Below, piece after piece: positions 50,640 through 60,636 of a stretch of 64,000 nucleotides of DNA. Numbering within the stretch: position 1 is the stretch's first letter; the number at the start of each line of letters is the position of its first letter. The DNA is from Pythium myriotylum (Eukaryota; Oomycota; Peronosporomycetes; Pythiales; Pythiaceae). The notes under the pieces were generated by a model that saw only the letters and a list, made by a program, of their open reading frames with translations, did not search any database and had not been told where the DNA came from. The stretch spans positions 2,976,001 through 3,040,000 of the forward strand of contig JALJCQ010000004.1 in the NCBI GenBank assembly GCA_023091665.1. The letters run 5' to 3'. A program made the translations under genes and the position numbers.

Positions 50640-52201
50640 CTAGTTGACAATCTTGGTAAGCTGCTCGAGCAGTTCGCGCTGCTCCGCTGGTGACAGCCGT
50701 GCCACAAGATTCAGGATCATGGTCGTCGACGGCAGTTGAGAGCTGCAGGAGAGCACCACAGAAAAGTTAGTAGCTGCATTAGAGCTAGCAAAAATCATCA
50801 AGAGCAAACGCACTGAATGAATGTGCTGTAGTAGACGGACGTGAAGAGCGCCGTGATGAACTGACAGTCCATGCGGTCCATGACGCCGCCATGGCCCGGG
50901 ATGACCGAGTCGAAATCCTTGATGTGGTACGTGCGCTTGATAGCCGACGCGTAGAAGCCACCGAACGGCGCGATCACCGATGCGAAGATCGAGAACACAA
51001 TCGAGTGGAGCTATCAGATGCTTTCGTTAGTCGGGAGTCATTCCGCACACACCACCACAGAGGAAGCCGTACCTGAATGGGCATCAGCTGCAGCTCGCTG
51101 CGACCGACAACGCGCGCTACAACTTCCGGCAGTGTGTACACCTGCTGCTGGAAAAAGGTCTGCGGCGAGCACGTGAGCTTTTCCGGGATCAGCTGGAGGC
51201 TCTCAAGTGGGCAGATCATCCACTGGAACTTGGCGAGCCAGGCGCTCGCGAAGAAGCCAAACGCGATCGTGCAGAGGAAGGCGCCGATGAATCCTTCCCA
51301 CGTCTTGTTCGGCGAGAGGCGCAAGAAAGGCGTCTTGATGAACTTCTTGCCGAAGAGCTTGCCGCAGAAGAACGCAAAGCAGTCGTTGCAGACCACGAGC
51401 GAGACCGGAAGCACGAACCAGAAGAGGCCGTTGAAGATATTGGTGAGCACGTACTTCATCTGGAACACAATGAGCCCGATAGTCACGATCGTCCACGTGT
51501 ACTGGCCTGCACCACGACAAGATTCTCCATCAGATTCGCTGCAACGCCCCGGGAAGCAAACTGGTCCCTACCCATCTGGTACTTGTACAGGCCTACAGGC
51601 AGTACATACACAGAACGCCCGGTCGATCATTAGCCATAGCCCACTCGCTAGCCAGACAGACAGAAGAAAAGGACGGCGTACCTCGCTTGAGACTGAGCAC
51701 CGAGGCGACAAACGTGAGCGTGTACATGGCGAAGGAGACCCACGTGTGGTAGCGCAAGTAGTGGACGAGCGCCGGCGGCACGAAGCGCAGCTTGCGCGTT
51801 TCGAGGAACGCGCCGAAGGAGTCGCCATAGTTGAAAAAGAGCGCGACAAAGAACCAGAGCCACTGCATGGAGCGGAACCACGGGATGTTCTTCTCGGCCG
51901 CGGCCTTGTAGCGCACGTTCACGAGCTCGCGGAAGATGAGCGTCTGCAGCACGACGACCATGACCCACGCGTAGAGATGGCCGCCGTACATGATGAGCGC
52001 GAAGAGCCCGATCATCGCAAAGCCCACGACCACGCGCGTGAGGAACTTGCGCAGCGACGACTCGCTCTTGGCGGCCTTGGCGGCCATGAGCACCTCGCCG
52101 TCGCTCTCGTCCGTTTTATACTCACGCTCCGAAGCCGACGCGGTGGCCGCGGGCGGCGGCGTGGGCGGCGCGCGGCGCCGGCGCGTAGCGGAGCTGCTCA
52201 T
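50640..52201 (-). CDS. CDS1: Phosphatidate cytidylyltransferase (CDP-diacylglycerol synthase), five exons
   Basis: Makes CDP-diacylglycerol from phosphatidic acid and CTP for phosphatidylinositol and related lipids in the ER membrane. Exons 51682-52201, 51572-51592, 51073-51506, 50814-51010 and 50640-50742 join to 424 aa. The second exon is only 21 nt and encodes LYKYQM, completing [12 protein letters not shown]. Multiple membrane helices ([40 protein letters not shown]), the [15 protein letters not shown] motif and the CDP-transferase signature [20 protein letters not shown] are intact. The cytosolic N-terminus is Arg/Pro-rich. The start at 52201 ([10 protein letters not shown]) is preferred over the in-frame ATG at 52294. 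Confidence 0.9.
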
Positions 52202-52627
52202 CGGGTCCCGAGTCGCGAAGTGGGGCCGACGAGGGAGGATGTCATGCTGGCGGTTGAGGAGGGTACAGTACGTCGCAGGGTACGGTCTGTCCAAGGGTAC
52301 ACAATTATCTCCTCCATCTGTCTCAAGATATATTATGGTGGTCTAGCAGGATATTATATTTCAAATCTTTTTATATAATATTTAGTATTAACATCTCTAT
52401 TAAGCTACATTATGTATGAGCGGGATGTAATTCAAGAGGCATTCGTGTGTCCGAGGGAGTCATGTGCGAAGAATTATGCCACCCAAACGCGTAATCACGG
52501 TAGTCACGTTCCTAATCTAGGGCACCAATCCTAGATCCCTTATGTGCTCCACACTATTTTCGGGAATTGAAGTTGCGATCTTTCACAGGTTCCATTTCAA
52601 AGAAAACCAAGAAGCGAGTGAGTCAGT
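52202..52627. other. Intergenic with AT-rich island
   Basis: Promoter region shared by the divergent CDS and NAGLU genes. 52310-52400 is strongly AT-rich. 52515-52545 contains a near-palindrome (AATCTAGGGCACCAATCCTAG). This could be a degraded repeat edge, but no element boundaries are visible. Confidence 0.45.
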
Positions 52628-55064
52628 ATGGGGCCTCGCGTGCTGCTGCTGCTCGCGTGGCTCTCGGCGGCGCTGGCGAGCGCGGCGCCGACGCTTCAGG
52701 TGCCCGAGCACGACCCCGTGGCCGCGGCGCGCGCGCTGATCCATCGGCGGCTCGGCGCGAGCTACAACGACCAGGTAACGAACGCTTTTTAATGAAGAAG
52801 AAAGAGGGGGAGAGTTTTTGAGGCAAAGGCGGGGAAAAGTAGATCACGCTCAAGGTGATTGAGGCCGAGAAGGACGGGCTCGACGTGTTCGAGATTGGGA
52901 ATGACGGCGACAAGGTCGCGATCGGCGGCAGCTCGGCCACGGCGATCGCCTACGGGCTGCAGTGGTACCTCAAGACGGCCGTGCACACGCAGACGGACTG
53001 GGACAACCACAAGCTGCAGCTGCCACCTGTGCTGCCCAAAGTGGAAACTGCTGTGCGCAAGAAGCGCAGCGCCAAGTACACGTACTACCAGAATGTCTGC
53101 ACCGTGAGCTACTCGTCGTGGGCGTGGAGCTGGGATGAGTGGGAACGACACATTGACTGGATGGCACTCAACGGTATGGACATTTGGGTAGATTTTTAGG
53201 GATGGACGGCAGCTGAGGGGAATTTGTCGTAGGTATCAACATTCCGCTGGCATTCACGGGCCAGGAAAAGGTGTGGCAGAATGTCTTCAAGAACCACTAC
53301 AACATCAGCGACGCCGGCCTCCACAAGTTCTTCGCCGGTTCGGCTTTCTTAGCCTGGGGACGCATGGGAAACCTGCGTGGAAGCTGGGTTAAAGGTCCGC
53401 TCCCACAGGCGTTCATTGACGACCAGTTCCAGCTCCAGCTTCGGATCCTCGATCGCTACAAGGAGTACGGCATGATCGCGGCGCTGCCAGCTTTCGCGGG
53501 CCACATCCCCGAAGAGTTGCACGTCAAGCACCCTAATGCCAAGTGGTCTCGCTCACCCAACTGGGGAAACTTCACCGACGAGTTTTGCTGCGTGTATATG
53601 CTCGATGCGGAGGATCCACTGTACCTCGATATCGGCAAGAAGTTTATCGAAGAGCAGACGCGGATGTACAACTACACATCTTCCCTGTACCAATGCGACA
53701 CGTATAACGAGATGGATCCCGACACGACCGATCCCACAGAGCTCGCTGCTGCCTCCAAAGCGGTGATTGACAGCATGCTAGCGGCTGACCCAAAGGCCGT
53801 TTGGCTGATGCAGGGATGGCTTTTCATGAGTGGCTACTGGACCAAGGAACTAACCAAGGCGTATCTGTCCGGTGTCTCGAATGACCAGATGATTATTCTG
53901 GATCTATACAGCGAAGTATCTCCGATTTGGCGCAAGATGGACAACTACTTTGGCAAGAGCTGGATCTACTGCGTGCTCCACAACTTTGGCGGAAACACAG
54001 GTCTACGTGGCGACTTACCCACGATCGCGAGCGATCCAGTACGCTCCAACCACGATAGCAACGGGACAATGATTGGTGTTGGATTGACCATGGAAGGAAT
54101 CTTCCAGAACTACGTGGTATACGACCTTACTTTGCAAATGGCTTGGGAGGATAAGCCTGTCGATACAACGTCGTGGATTAAAGACTTCGCGTACCGCCGC
54201 TACCATTCCCAGAATGAGCACGCTCAGAAGGCGTGGCAAATTCTTCTAAGCTCAGTGTACAACCGCACGCTGGGGTACGGTGGAGTGACCAAGAATCTCG
54301 CAACTATTTTTCCACACTGGGATCTCGTGAGAGATGGCTTCATGCCAACAGTCATCACCTACGACCCCAAGGACGTCGTACGAGCATGGGAGCATCTTCT
54401 CTCAGCATCGGACGAGCTTTCCTCTGTTGACACATTCCGCCACGACGTCACCGATTTGACTCGTCAGTTCTTGAGCGATCACATGTTAGTTCTGTACTTG
54501 AAGCTTCGACAGGATTACTTCGACAAGGCCGTCGAACCTGCCATTCTTTGCACTTACAAGAGCAAGATTCTTCGCCTCATCCAGCACTTGGACGAAATAC
54601 TCGCGACGAATGAAGACTTCCTCCTGGGTAACTGGATCCGAGATGCGAAAGCTCTTGGTCACGGAGACAAGGAACTCGAATTATACTACGAGTACGAGGC
54701 ACGAAACCAGGTGACCCGTTGGGGTGACCACAACGACAATGTGCTTCACGATTATGCTTGCAAGGAGTGGTCCGGGCTCATGAAGGGCTACTATCTTGGT
54801 CGTTGGCGTATTTGGCTCACGGAGGTTTGTGATGCTTATACACAACAGCGCGAGATTGACTCTGAAGTGCTCAAGAATGCCCGCGAGTCCTACGAGCTGA
54901 AGTGGCAACTGGGTCGTGAGCCGTACCCGACAGCAACGCGAGGCGACACAATCGCCATCTCCAAGCGCCTCTACAGCGAATATGTCGTAACGCCGGCGAC
55001 TGTTTCTACCGGCGGTCTGCTCTTCAGCGTGATCGGTCCTGTTGGCGACGCCGACACCATGTAG
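52628..55064 (+). CDS. NAGLU: Alpha-N-acetylglucosaminidase (GH89), three exons
   Basis: Lysosomal/vacuolar or secreted glycosidase of family GH89, which in animals degrades heparan sulfate. Exons 52628-52774, 52843-53173 and 53233-55064 join to 769 aa. The signal peptide is MGPRVLLLLAWLSAALASAA. Family landmarks in order: [88 protein letters not shown] with the probable catalytic Glu, WLMQGWLF, and YCVLHNFGGNTGLRGDL. Several N-x-S/T sites are present. Oomycetes do not make heparan sulfate as far as known, so the substrate may be another alpha-GlcNAc glycan. Confidence 0.92.
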
Positions 55065-55909
55065 CTGTGGGGTTTTTGATCGAACAGCACGCTCAAGCAC
55101 AAATGGCCTGGTCTGAGTGGCTCAGTAGCTCGCGATGTACTTCCAGTGTCAGTATGCACGACAAAGTATGACAGTCGGCTGCGTCAAAATCTTTTGATAT
55201 CCATTGAATGACCATTTTCATTTACAACCCACTCCAGGCATCGAAACCAACTACTAGTAGATTCCATGACAAAAGCCCGAGTGCGTCCAGGAAGCGTCCT
55301 CAAGACCTTAGCATTCACTCGAGGATGTGATCCACTTCATGCATTAGAGAACCCGTTCATGAACGACACGATACTCGCACGTATGGCAGTGTGCGTTGCT
55401 TGGTGGCAATCGGCCCTTTTCAAGGATTACGTCTGACTCATGGGAAGCGATTACAGTTCTCACTCAGATAGACTCATCCTGCAAGCACTACCTTCAAGTT
55501 ATGCTGCTCAATTCCACCGAATGCAAGAATGTTCAACGTGGTCGCCTGCATCCTTTGCGCACTCCAGAATGTCGCATCGCTCTATCAGCTCGCCTTGTTC
55601 GGTGAGCGCTCATTCAGTATGGAGTAGCTGATACAATACTCTCATCAAACGAGGCACGATGGATAGGCCACTACGATTCAACTAGCAAGATCTTCGACTT
55701 CGAATCCGTTTCAATTTGTTGAAGTCACGGACCCCAGCAGAAGATTTGAACCGAAGAGGATCACCCCATGGCACCCAGGTCTTGCGCCGGATCTGGTTCC
55801 CACTCAACCACCCCAGCAAATTTCGCTTCGCGGCAGTTCGGTGTCCTCGACTCCTGCGAATTTCACTGCTTGGTCTTCTCACTCCGCGTTCCACCTGGTC
55901 GGCAACATA
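55065..55909. other. Intergenic, no gene seen
   Basis: Downstream of NAGLU and upstream of copy N. No domain-bearing frame. TCTTCTCACTCCGCGTTCCA at 55875-55894, ahead of the copy N ATG, is a possible initiator. Confidence 0.5.
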
Positions 55910-56814
55910 ATGTCTCTCAAGCACGTTGTCGCCATTGTCACTGGTGCTGCCTCCGGACTCGGACGCGCAACCTCAACTCGCCTCGTCCAGCAAGGAGCTC
56001 TCGTCGTGCTCTGCGATCTCCTGGCAAGCCAGGGAGCACAGGTCGCCGAGGAACTTGGGGAAAATGCACGTTTCATCCCGACGGACGTGGTGAACGAGGA
56101 GGATATCATAGCTGCTCTGGACTTGGCCGAGTCGGCTTTCGGTCGGTCTGTCAACGTGGCCGTGAATTGTGCGGGCATCGCCTTGTACGGCGAAACAGTT
56201 GACGCCAACTTCGAAACGCACTCAATGGAAGTTTTCCGCCGGACGCTTGAGGTCAACACAACCGGTTCGTTCCAAGTAGCGCGACTCGCAGCCCAGCGGT
56301 GTGAATCTCCCTCATGCTCTAGAACTATGGCGAGTACTCATTTATGTCGTGGTTGTCAGGATGGCCAAACAGCAGCCAAACGACAGGGGCGAGCGAGGCG
56401 TGATCATCCACACGGCCAGCATCCTAGGCTGCGAAGGCACCGTCGGCCGCGTCGCGTATGCTGCGAGCAAGGCTGCTGTAATCGGCATGACACTCCCCAT
56501 GGCGCGAGACCTGGGGGACTTCGGCATCCGCGTTGTCTCCGTCGCGCCTGGTGGGTCAATGGAGCTTTAAAGTAGTCACAATTACGTTCATCTGACGGAT
56601 TATATCGCTTCGTGTAGGTGGTCTTGATACGCCTTTGTTCGGCCAGATCCCACCAGAGCTTCTCGACGTTTACTCCAAGGACATCGCCTTTCCCAAGCGC
56701 TTGGGTCGGCCGGAGGAGATCGCCCACGCGGTGCAGTTTATCATCGAGAATCCGCTGATCAACGGCGAGACCGTCCGCCTCGACGGCGGCGTGCGTGTCG
56801 GTCCCGGGAAGTAG
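55910..56814 (+). CDS. HSD17B10-like: HSD17B10-like short-chain dehydrogenase, copy N
   Basis: Exons 55910-56298, 56360-56550 and 56618-56814, 258 aa. [28 protein letters not shown] and [18 protein letters not shown] are intact. Belongs with K and L by sequence but lies on the opposite strand and is separated from them by the CDS and NAGLU genes. Intron 1 (GTGTGA donor) and intron 2 (GTGGGT donor) sit at the conserved phases. Confidence 0.88.
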
Positions 56815-57031
56815 CAAGCTCAAATGTAGCCATGTAGTCGTTGACCTGAGTCTGATTCTATCTACCTTCGTCTGCGACAACCTGGCCCACTTCTGGCCCA
56901 ACAGGCTTCAATGGTCCAAACCCACAGGTTTTACCTCGCCTTGACCCGTGGGTTCTGTCCGTGGAAACCCGCGAACCGATAATGGACGGCTTTGTGACAG
57001 GCGACACGCAGCGGAAATCCTCTCGAGCAAG

Positions 57032-57400
57032 ATGGAGAAGCCCGTGGACAAAGAGACCGCCAAGGAGACCTTCCGCTCGTCGCGGCTCTCGTGGAGCAAC
57101 CAGGCCGAGCACGTGAGTACTGTATTAAGCGATCGGTGTCTTCCTCTCTATGACGTTGACGGTCGGCGGTGTTTGTGCCAACAGAAGCTGCGCCAGGAGC
57201 TCAGCGACATCGCGATCGCCAACTGCCGTCCCATCATGGAAAAGTTCGCGACGTGCGCCAAGGAGAACGGACTCATGGTCGTCTTCCGGTGCCGCGCGCA
57301 GAACCGCGCGATGAACGAGTGTCTCCACCAGTACACCAACGACGAGCAGTTCCAGCTCTACAAGGAGAAGCGCGAGAAAGACATGCTCGAGACGCTGTAA
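57032..57400 (+). CDS. CMC1: CMC1-like twin CX9C mitochondrial protein (two exons)
   Basis: Exons 57032-57112 and 57185-57400 (intron 72 nt, phase 0) join to 98 aa. Two CX9C motifs, CRPIMEKFATC and CRAQNRAMNEC, are those of the CHCH fold imported into the mitochondrial intermembrane space by the Mia40 pathway. CAKENGLMVVFRCRAQN matches the CMC1 pattern between the motifs. CMC1 assists cytochrome c oxidase assembly by stabilising COX1. The start MEKPVDKETAKETFRSSRLS is used because the upstream in-frame extension has no conserved features. Convergent with LCB1. Confidence 0.8.
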   Translation: MEKPVDKETAKETFRSSRLSWSNQAEHVSTVLSDRCLPLYDVDGRRCLCQQKLRQELSDIAIANCRPIMEKFATCAKENGLMVVFRCRAQNRAMNECLHQYTNDEQFQLYKEKREKDMLETL

Positions 57401-57593
57401 GTTAGAAGGGTGGATGCTGCATCCATCGGGAAGGGGAGAATGGAGAGGTTTAACTAGATCCCAAGCCGCCATTCGCTAGTCAAAAACGCGTTTGTGTTAT
57501 AGTACTTGGTGCAGCCCCGAGCTTGTCTATGAAAATATGCAAAAAAGGTTGGGTGTGGTCGCCTATTCATCACGGTTCTGCTCTAGTGCTTCT

Positions 57594-59364
57594 TTAGTTC
57601 TTGCCCTTGCGCTGTCGCACGCTCGACTCGCTCTTGTGGCCGTTCGAGTACTCGGACTTGTGCGGGATCGCCTTGAGCGCCGCCTTGGCCACCGACACGC
57701 ACTCCTGGGCAATCGCTGTCAGCGCGTCCTTGAGCTCCTTCGAGTCGTGGATAGCCGTGACGGACACACGCACACTCGGGAGCGGCTCCAGCGTCTGTTC
57801 CGTCTTGTAACGAGGCGAGCACACAGCGATGCCTCGGGAGAGCAGGTTGTTCATAACGTCATCGCAAATCATGCGCTGCACCTCACGCTTCGAGGCGTCC
57901 GTCGAGAGTCCTTCCAACAGCTCAGGCAGCAAACGCAGATGTACCACCGGTGAGCAGCGGTCCTTCGAGACGCTAAACACACCCTTCACACCCGCCGTCA
58001 ACACGTCGTGTGCCAAGTAGGCGTTTTCGCGGAGCTTGACGAAAAGCTGCGGCTCCGTGCGCATGATGCGAATGGCTTCCGATGTGCACGCTGATGTGAA
58101 TGGAGGAGCAGAGGCTGAGAAGACGTAGCCGGCACTGTTCAGACGCTGGTAGTCAACAACCTCGCGAGCGCCCGTGCTGAAACCGCCCACACCGGCAGCG
58201 GCAGTTGCAAGCGAACCGCAGACGATCGCAACTTCGGAGAGCGGGACACCGTAGTGCTCCGTGACACCCTTGCCGCTCGCGCCAAGCACGCCGAAAGAGT
58301 AGCTCTCATCGAGGAAAACGCGGAAGTAGTGCTCCTTGCAAAGCGCCACAAGCTTCGGGAGGTCGACGACGTCACCGTGGTTACGGAAGACGGCCTCCGT
58401 GACGACGTAGCGACGCTGGCAGTCCGATGAACGGCCAGCCTTCTTGTCAGCAGCGCGGATGCTCTTCAGCACTCGCTCGAGATCGTCCATGTCGTTGTGC
58501 TTGTAGTAGTGGACCGTGCAACGCGCGAGGTTGACACCAACCAGGATCGAGTCATTGCAGCCCTCATCGACGACGACGAGGTCACCACGCTTGGCAAACG
58601 CCGGAAGCACCGAAGACGACGTCGACTCACTGTCCGAGAACGTGATCGAGTCGGGCGTGCCGAACATGTCGGCAATGTCCTTCTCCAGAATCTCATGGAC
58701 GTCGATCGTACCGTAGAAACCACGCGGGCCACACGAGCCGCAGCCGTATTTGGTGAGCGTCTTAATTGCAACGTCCTTGAGCTCGCGGCGGCTGCCGAGG
58801 CCGAGGAAATCGAAAGTTGCGAGGTTGAGCACTTGCTTGTCAATGCCCTGGATCCTCATGTGGGTGTCCGGGATGCTCTCAAGCACGCCGTACGGCTGGG
58901 ACTTTTCCACGTCGACCTTGAATTTCTTGGGGATGATCGGCTCGGGTTCCCAATCGTCCACGAGCTCGTCGATCTCCTTGTTCGTGAACTTGACGCCTTC
59001 TTTGGTCGGCTTGTTCTTCTTAAAGAACGTGATGTAGACCACAAAGACGATCAGGAACGTCTCGATGATCACGTGCTCGGGCGAGCGCTCGTAGATGCCC
59101 TTGATGTACCTGCGCCGCGGGCGGTGCGTGAGCCATCTCATCTCATCTCTTTCTCTGCCATCCACCACCAGTTACGTACTCATAGTAAGTATGCGGGAAG
59201 TTGGCCGCGGCCTCGCGGATCTTCTGCCAGTCGAGAGTGAGCAGCGCCTGCACATCCGTCGCTCGCCGTTAGTCCTCACGAGTGTCCTCCATACGAGGAG
59301 AAGCGAATGGACGGCGACGCACCTCGGCGAAGGGCTGGCCGATGGTTCCCCACCACTCGCTCAT
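57594..59364 (-). CDS. SPTLC1: Serine palmitoyltransferase subunit LCB1 (three exons)
   Basis: Regulatory subunit of the enzyme joining serine and palmitoyl-CoA, the first and committed step of sphingolipid synthesis, in the ER. Exons 59323-59364, 59180-59247 and 57594-59109 join to 541 aa. Splicing gives the N-terminus MSEWWGTIGQPFAE, then ALLTLDWQKIREAAANFPHT and YYEYIKGIYERSPEH, before a membrane helix (ETFLIVFVVYITFF). Alpha-oxoamine synthase landmarks are LATFDFLGLGS, GCGSCGPRGFYGTIDVH and FLDESYSFGVLGASGKGVTE. The site of the PLP lysine of LCB2 has no lysine (CGSLATAAAGVGGFSTG), as expected for LCB1. The KDSR gene at 1550-2673 carries out the next step. Confidence 0.92.
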
Positions 59365-59757
59365 TGCTACTCGGGTCGCTTGGGGCCTCGGGCTGGAAAC
59401 GCGTAATGTCGGGTGATGACGCCCTCTGCCGACTTGGCCACTTGCCCCGACGAGAGAAGATTTCCACGCAGGCCACGAGGACAAGGCCCGTCCACTTCCG
59501 GGTCGGGTTTGATCGGAGGGAAAACCTGAACCCGTGGCGGGGGAAGCACAGGGAAATTCGCTCGAGCCGACTAATCATCCCGTGACCCGTGGGTACGCCA
59601 CCTCAAACCCGCAGAAACAACCTGTCTCACGAAAGATTACTCAACGCGACCAGAGGAGGCCCCACATAACCACGGCCGCGACAAAAAGGGAAACCGGAGT
59701 GATGGTCACTTTGTCGTGGCGAGAGGGGGACATGTCCCAAGAGGCATTCTCGTCCAA
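59365..59757. promoter_or_regulatory. Shared divergent promoter region
   Basis: 393 bases between the starts of LCB1 (minus) and the small membrane protein (plus). No coding sequence. Both genes presumably draw their promoters from here. No specific motif can be assigned with confidence. Confidence 0.4.
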
Positions 59758-60119
59758 ATGGAGCTGCGCAACCGAGGCACGCGGCGCGAGGCACCGGCCG
59801 CCGGCCTCCACGACGTCGCGCTGGGTCCGACGGTCTACGCGGGCGAGCGCTATGGCAAGATGAGCGAGCGCATGAAGCGCCAGCACCGGCGCGTGCCGGA
59901 CGTCTCGGCGACGTCCAACCGAGTACGTGGACGTTTCCCTTTGTTGACGACGGAGAGGAAAAACGCAAGGGGGCTGAACGCTGGATGGGGTATTTATAGC
60001 TGATTACGCCGCGTCTCATCGGCGTCGCGATTGGACTGCTGGTGGTCGCGGGCTTTATCTTCTGGCTGCAGTACCAGGCAGCCCAGCGCCGGAACCGGAG
60101 ACTCGCGGCGGGCAAGTAG
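59758..60119 (+). CDS. Small single-pass membrane protein (two exons)
   Basis: Exons 59758-59922 and 60000-60119 (intron GTACGT...TTATAG, 77 nt) join to 94 aa. The N-terminal half is basic and soluble (YAGERYGKMSERMKRQHRRV), followed after the splice by one hydrophobic segment LIGVAIGLLVVAGFIFWLQY and a short basic tail QRRNRRLAAGK. The layout is that of a tail-anchored or type II microprotein of the ER or mitochondrion, loosely like SERP1/RAMP4, but no family signature is clear. Divergent from LCB1 and possibly co-expressed with it. Confidence 0.65.
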
Positions 60120-60321
60120 GGTGTTTTTCCCTCGATAGAGCGAGTCGGTGCAAGATACAAACAAGCGAAATGGACTAAACGATGGTAATACCCTCTTGAA
60201 GATTGAGGGCTTGGCTCGTGCGTTTTGGGCGTTGTTGCTGGTTTTGATCAAGCGGGATGCAGGACTGAGATACGGGCGAGAGGAAACTGATGTAGGATCA
60301 CCTCGGTGGGACTTCCGCAGT
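60120..60321. other. 3' flank, no gene seen
   Basis: Spacer after the small membrane protein gene. Confidence 0.4.
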
Positions 60322-60636
60322 TCAAATGGGTTGACCAGCTATGTAAGGGTGAGCAAAGCTAGGTGTTCTCTGCAAGCATGTGCGGTTTAAGAGCCAGCCC
60401 GGTATGACGGAGATGCTTGTGGTAGCTTCATTGAACCGCACCTTGGCACGAAAGGACTCGACATCTGCAAGGCTATTGATGGGATTCGCTGTGACTAAAA
60501 CCGACCACAATATGGCGGGCGTGTCGGGCAGATGATGGATGCCATTCAGCGCGAATGAGATGTTGACGACCGAGAGTTGGTTGATTGCGTCTGGAAGCGA
60601 CTTTAGGCGCGAACTTTCCACCGCAATCGTAACCAT
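60322..60636 (-). pseudogene. Leucine-rich-repeat fragment
   Basis: Frame reading VESSRLKSLPDAINQLSVVN then ISFALNGIHHLPDTPAILWS, VLVTANPINSLADVES and VIPGWLL, about three LRR units of the type found in oomycete LRR receptor proteins. It lacks a signal peptide, a credible start, and any membrane or kinase part nearby, so it appears to be a truncated remnant. A single exon of a larger unresolved gene is the alternative. Confidence 0.45.

Noticed and set aside
52310..52545. Solo LTR
   Set aside because: AT-rich with a near-palindrome, but no TG...CA ends, target duplication or second copy in the window.
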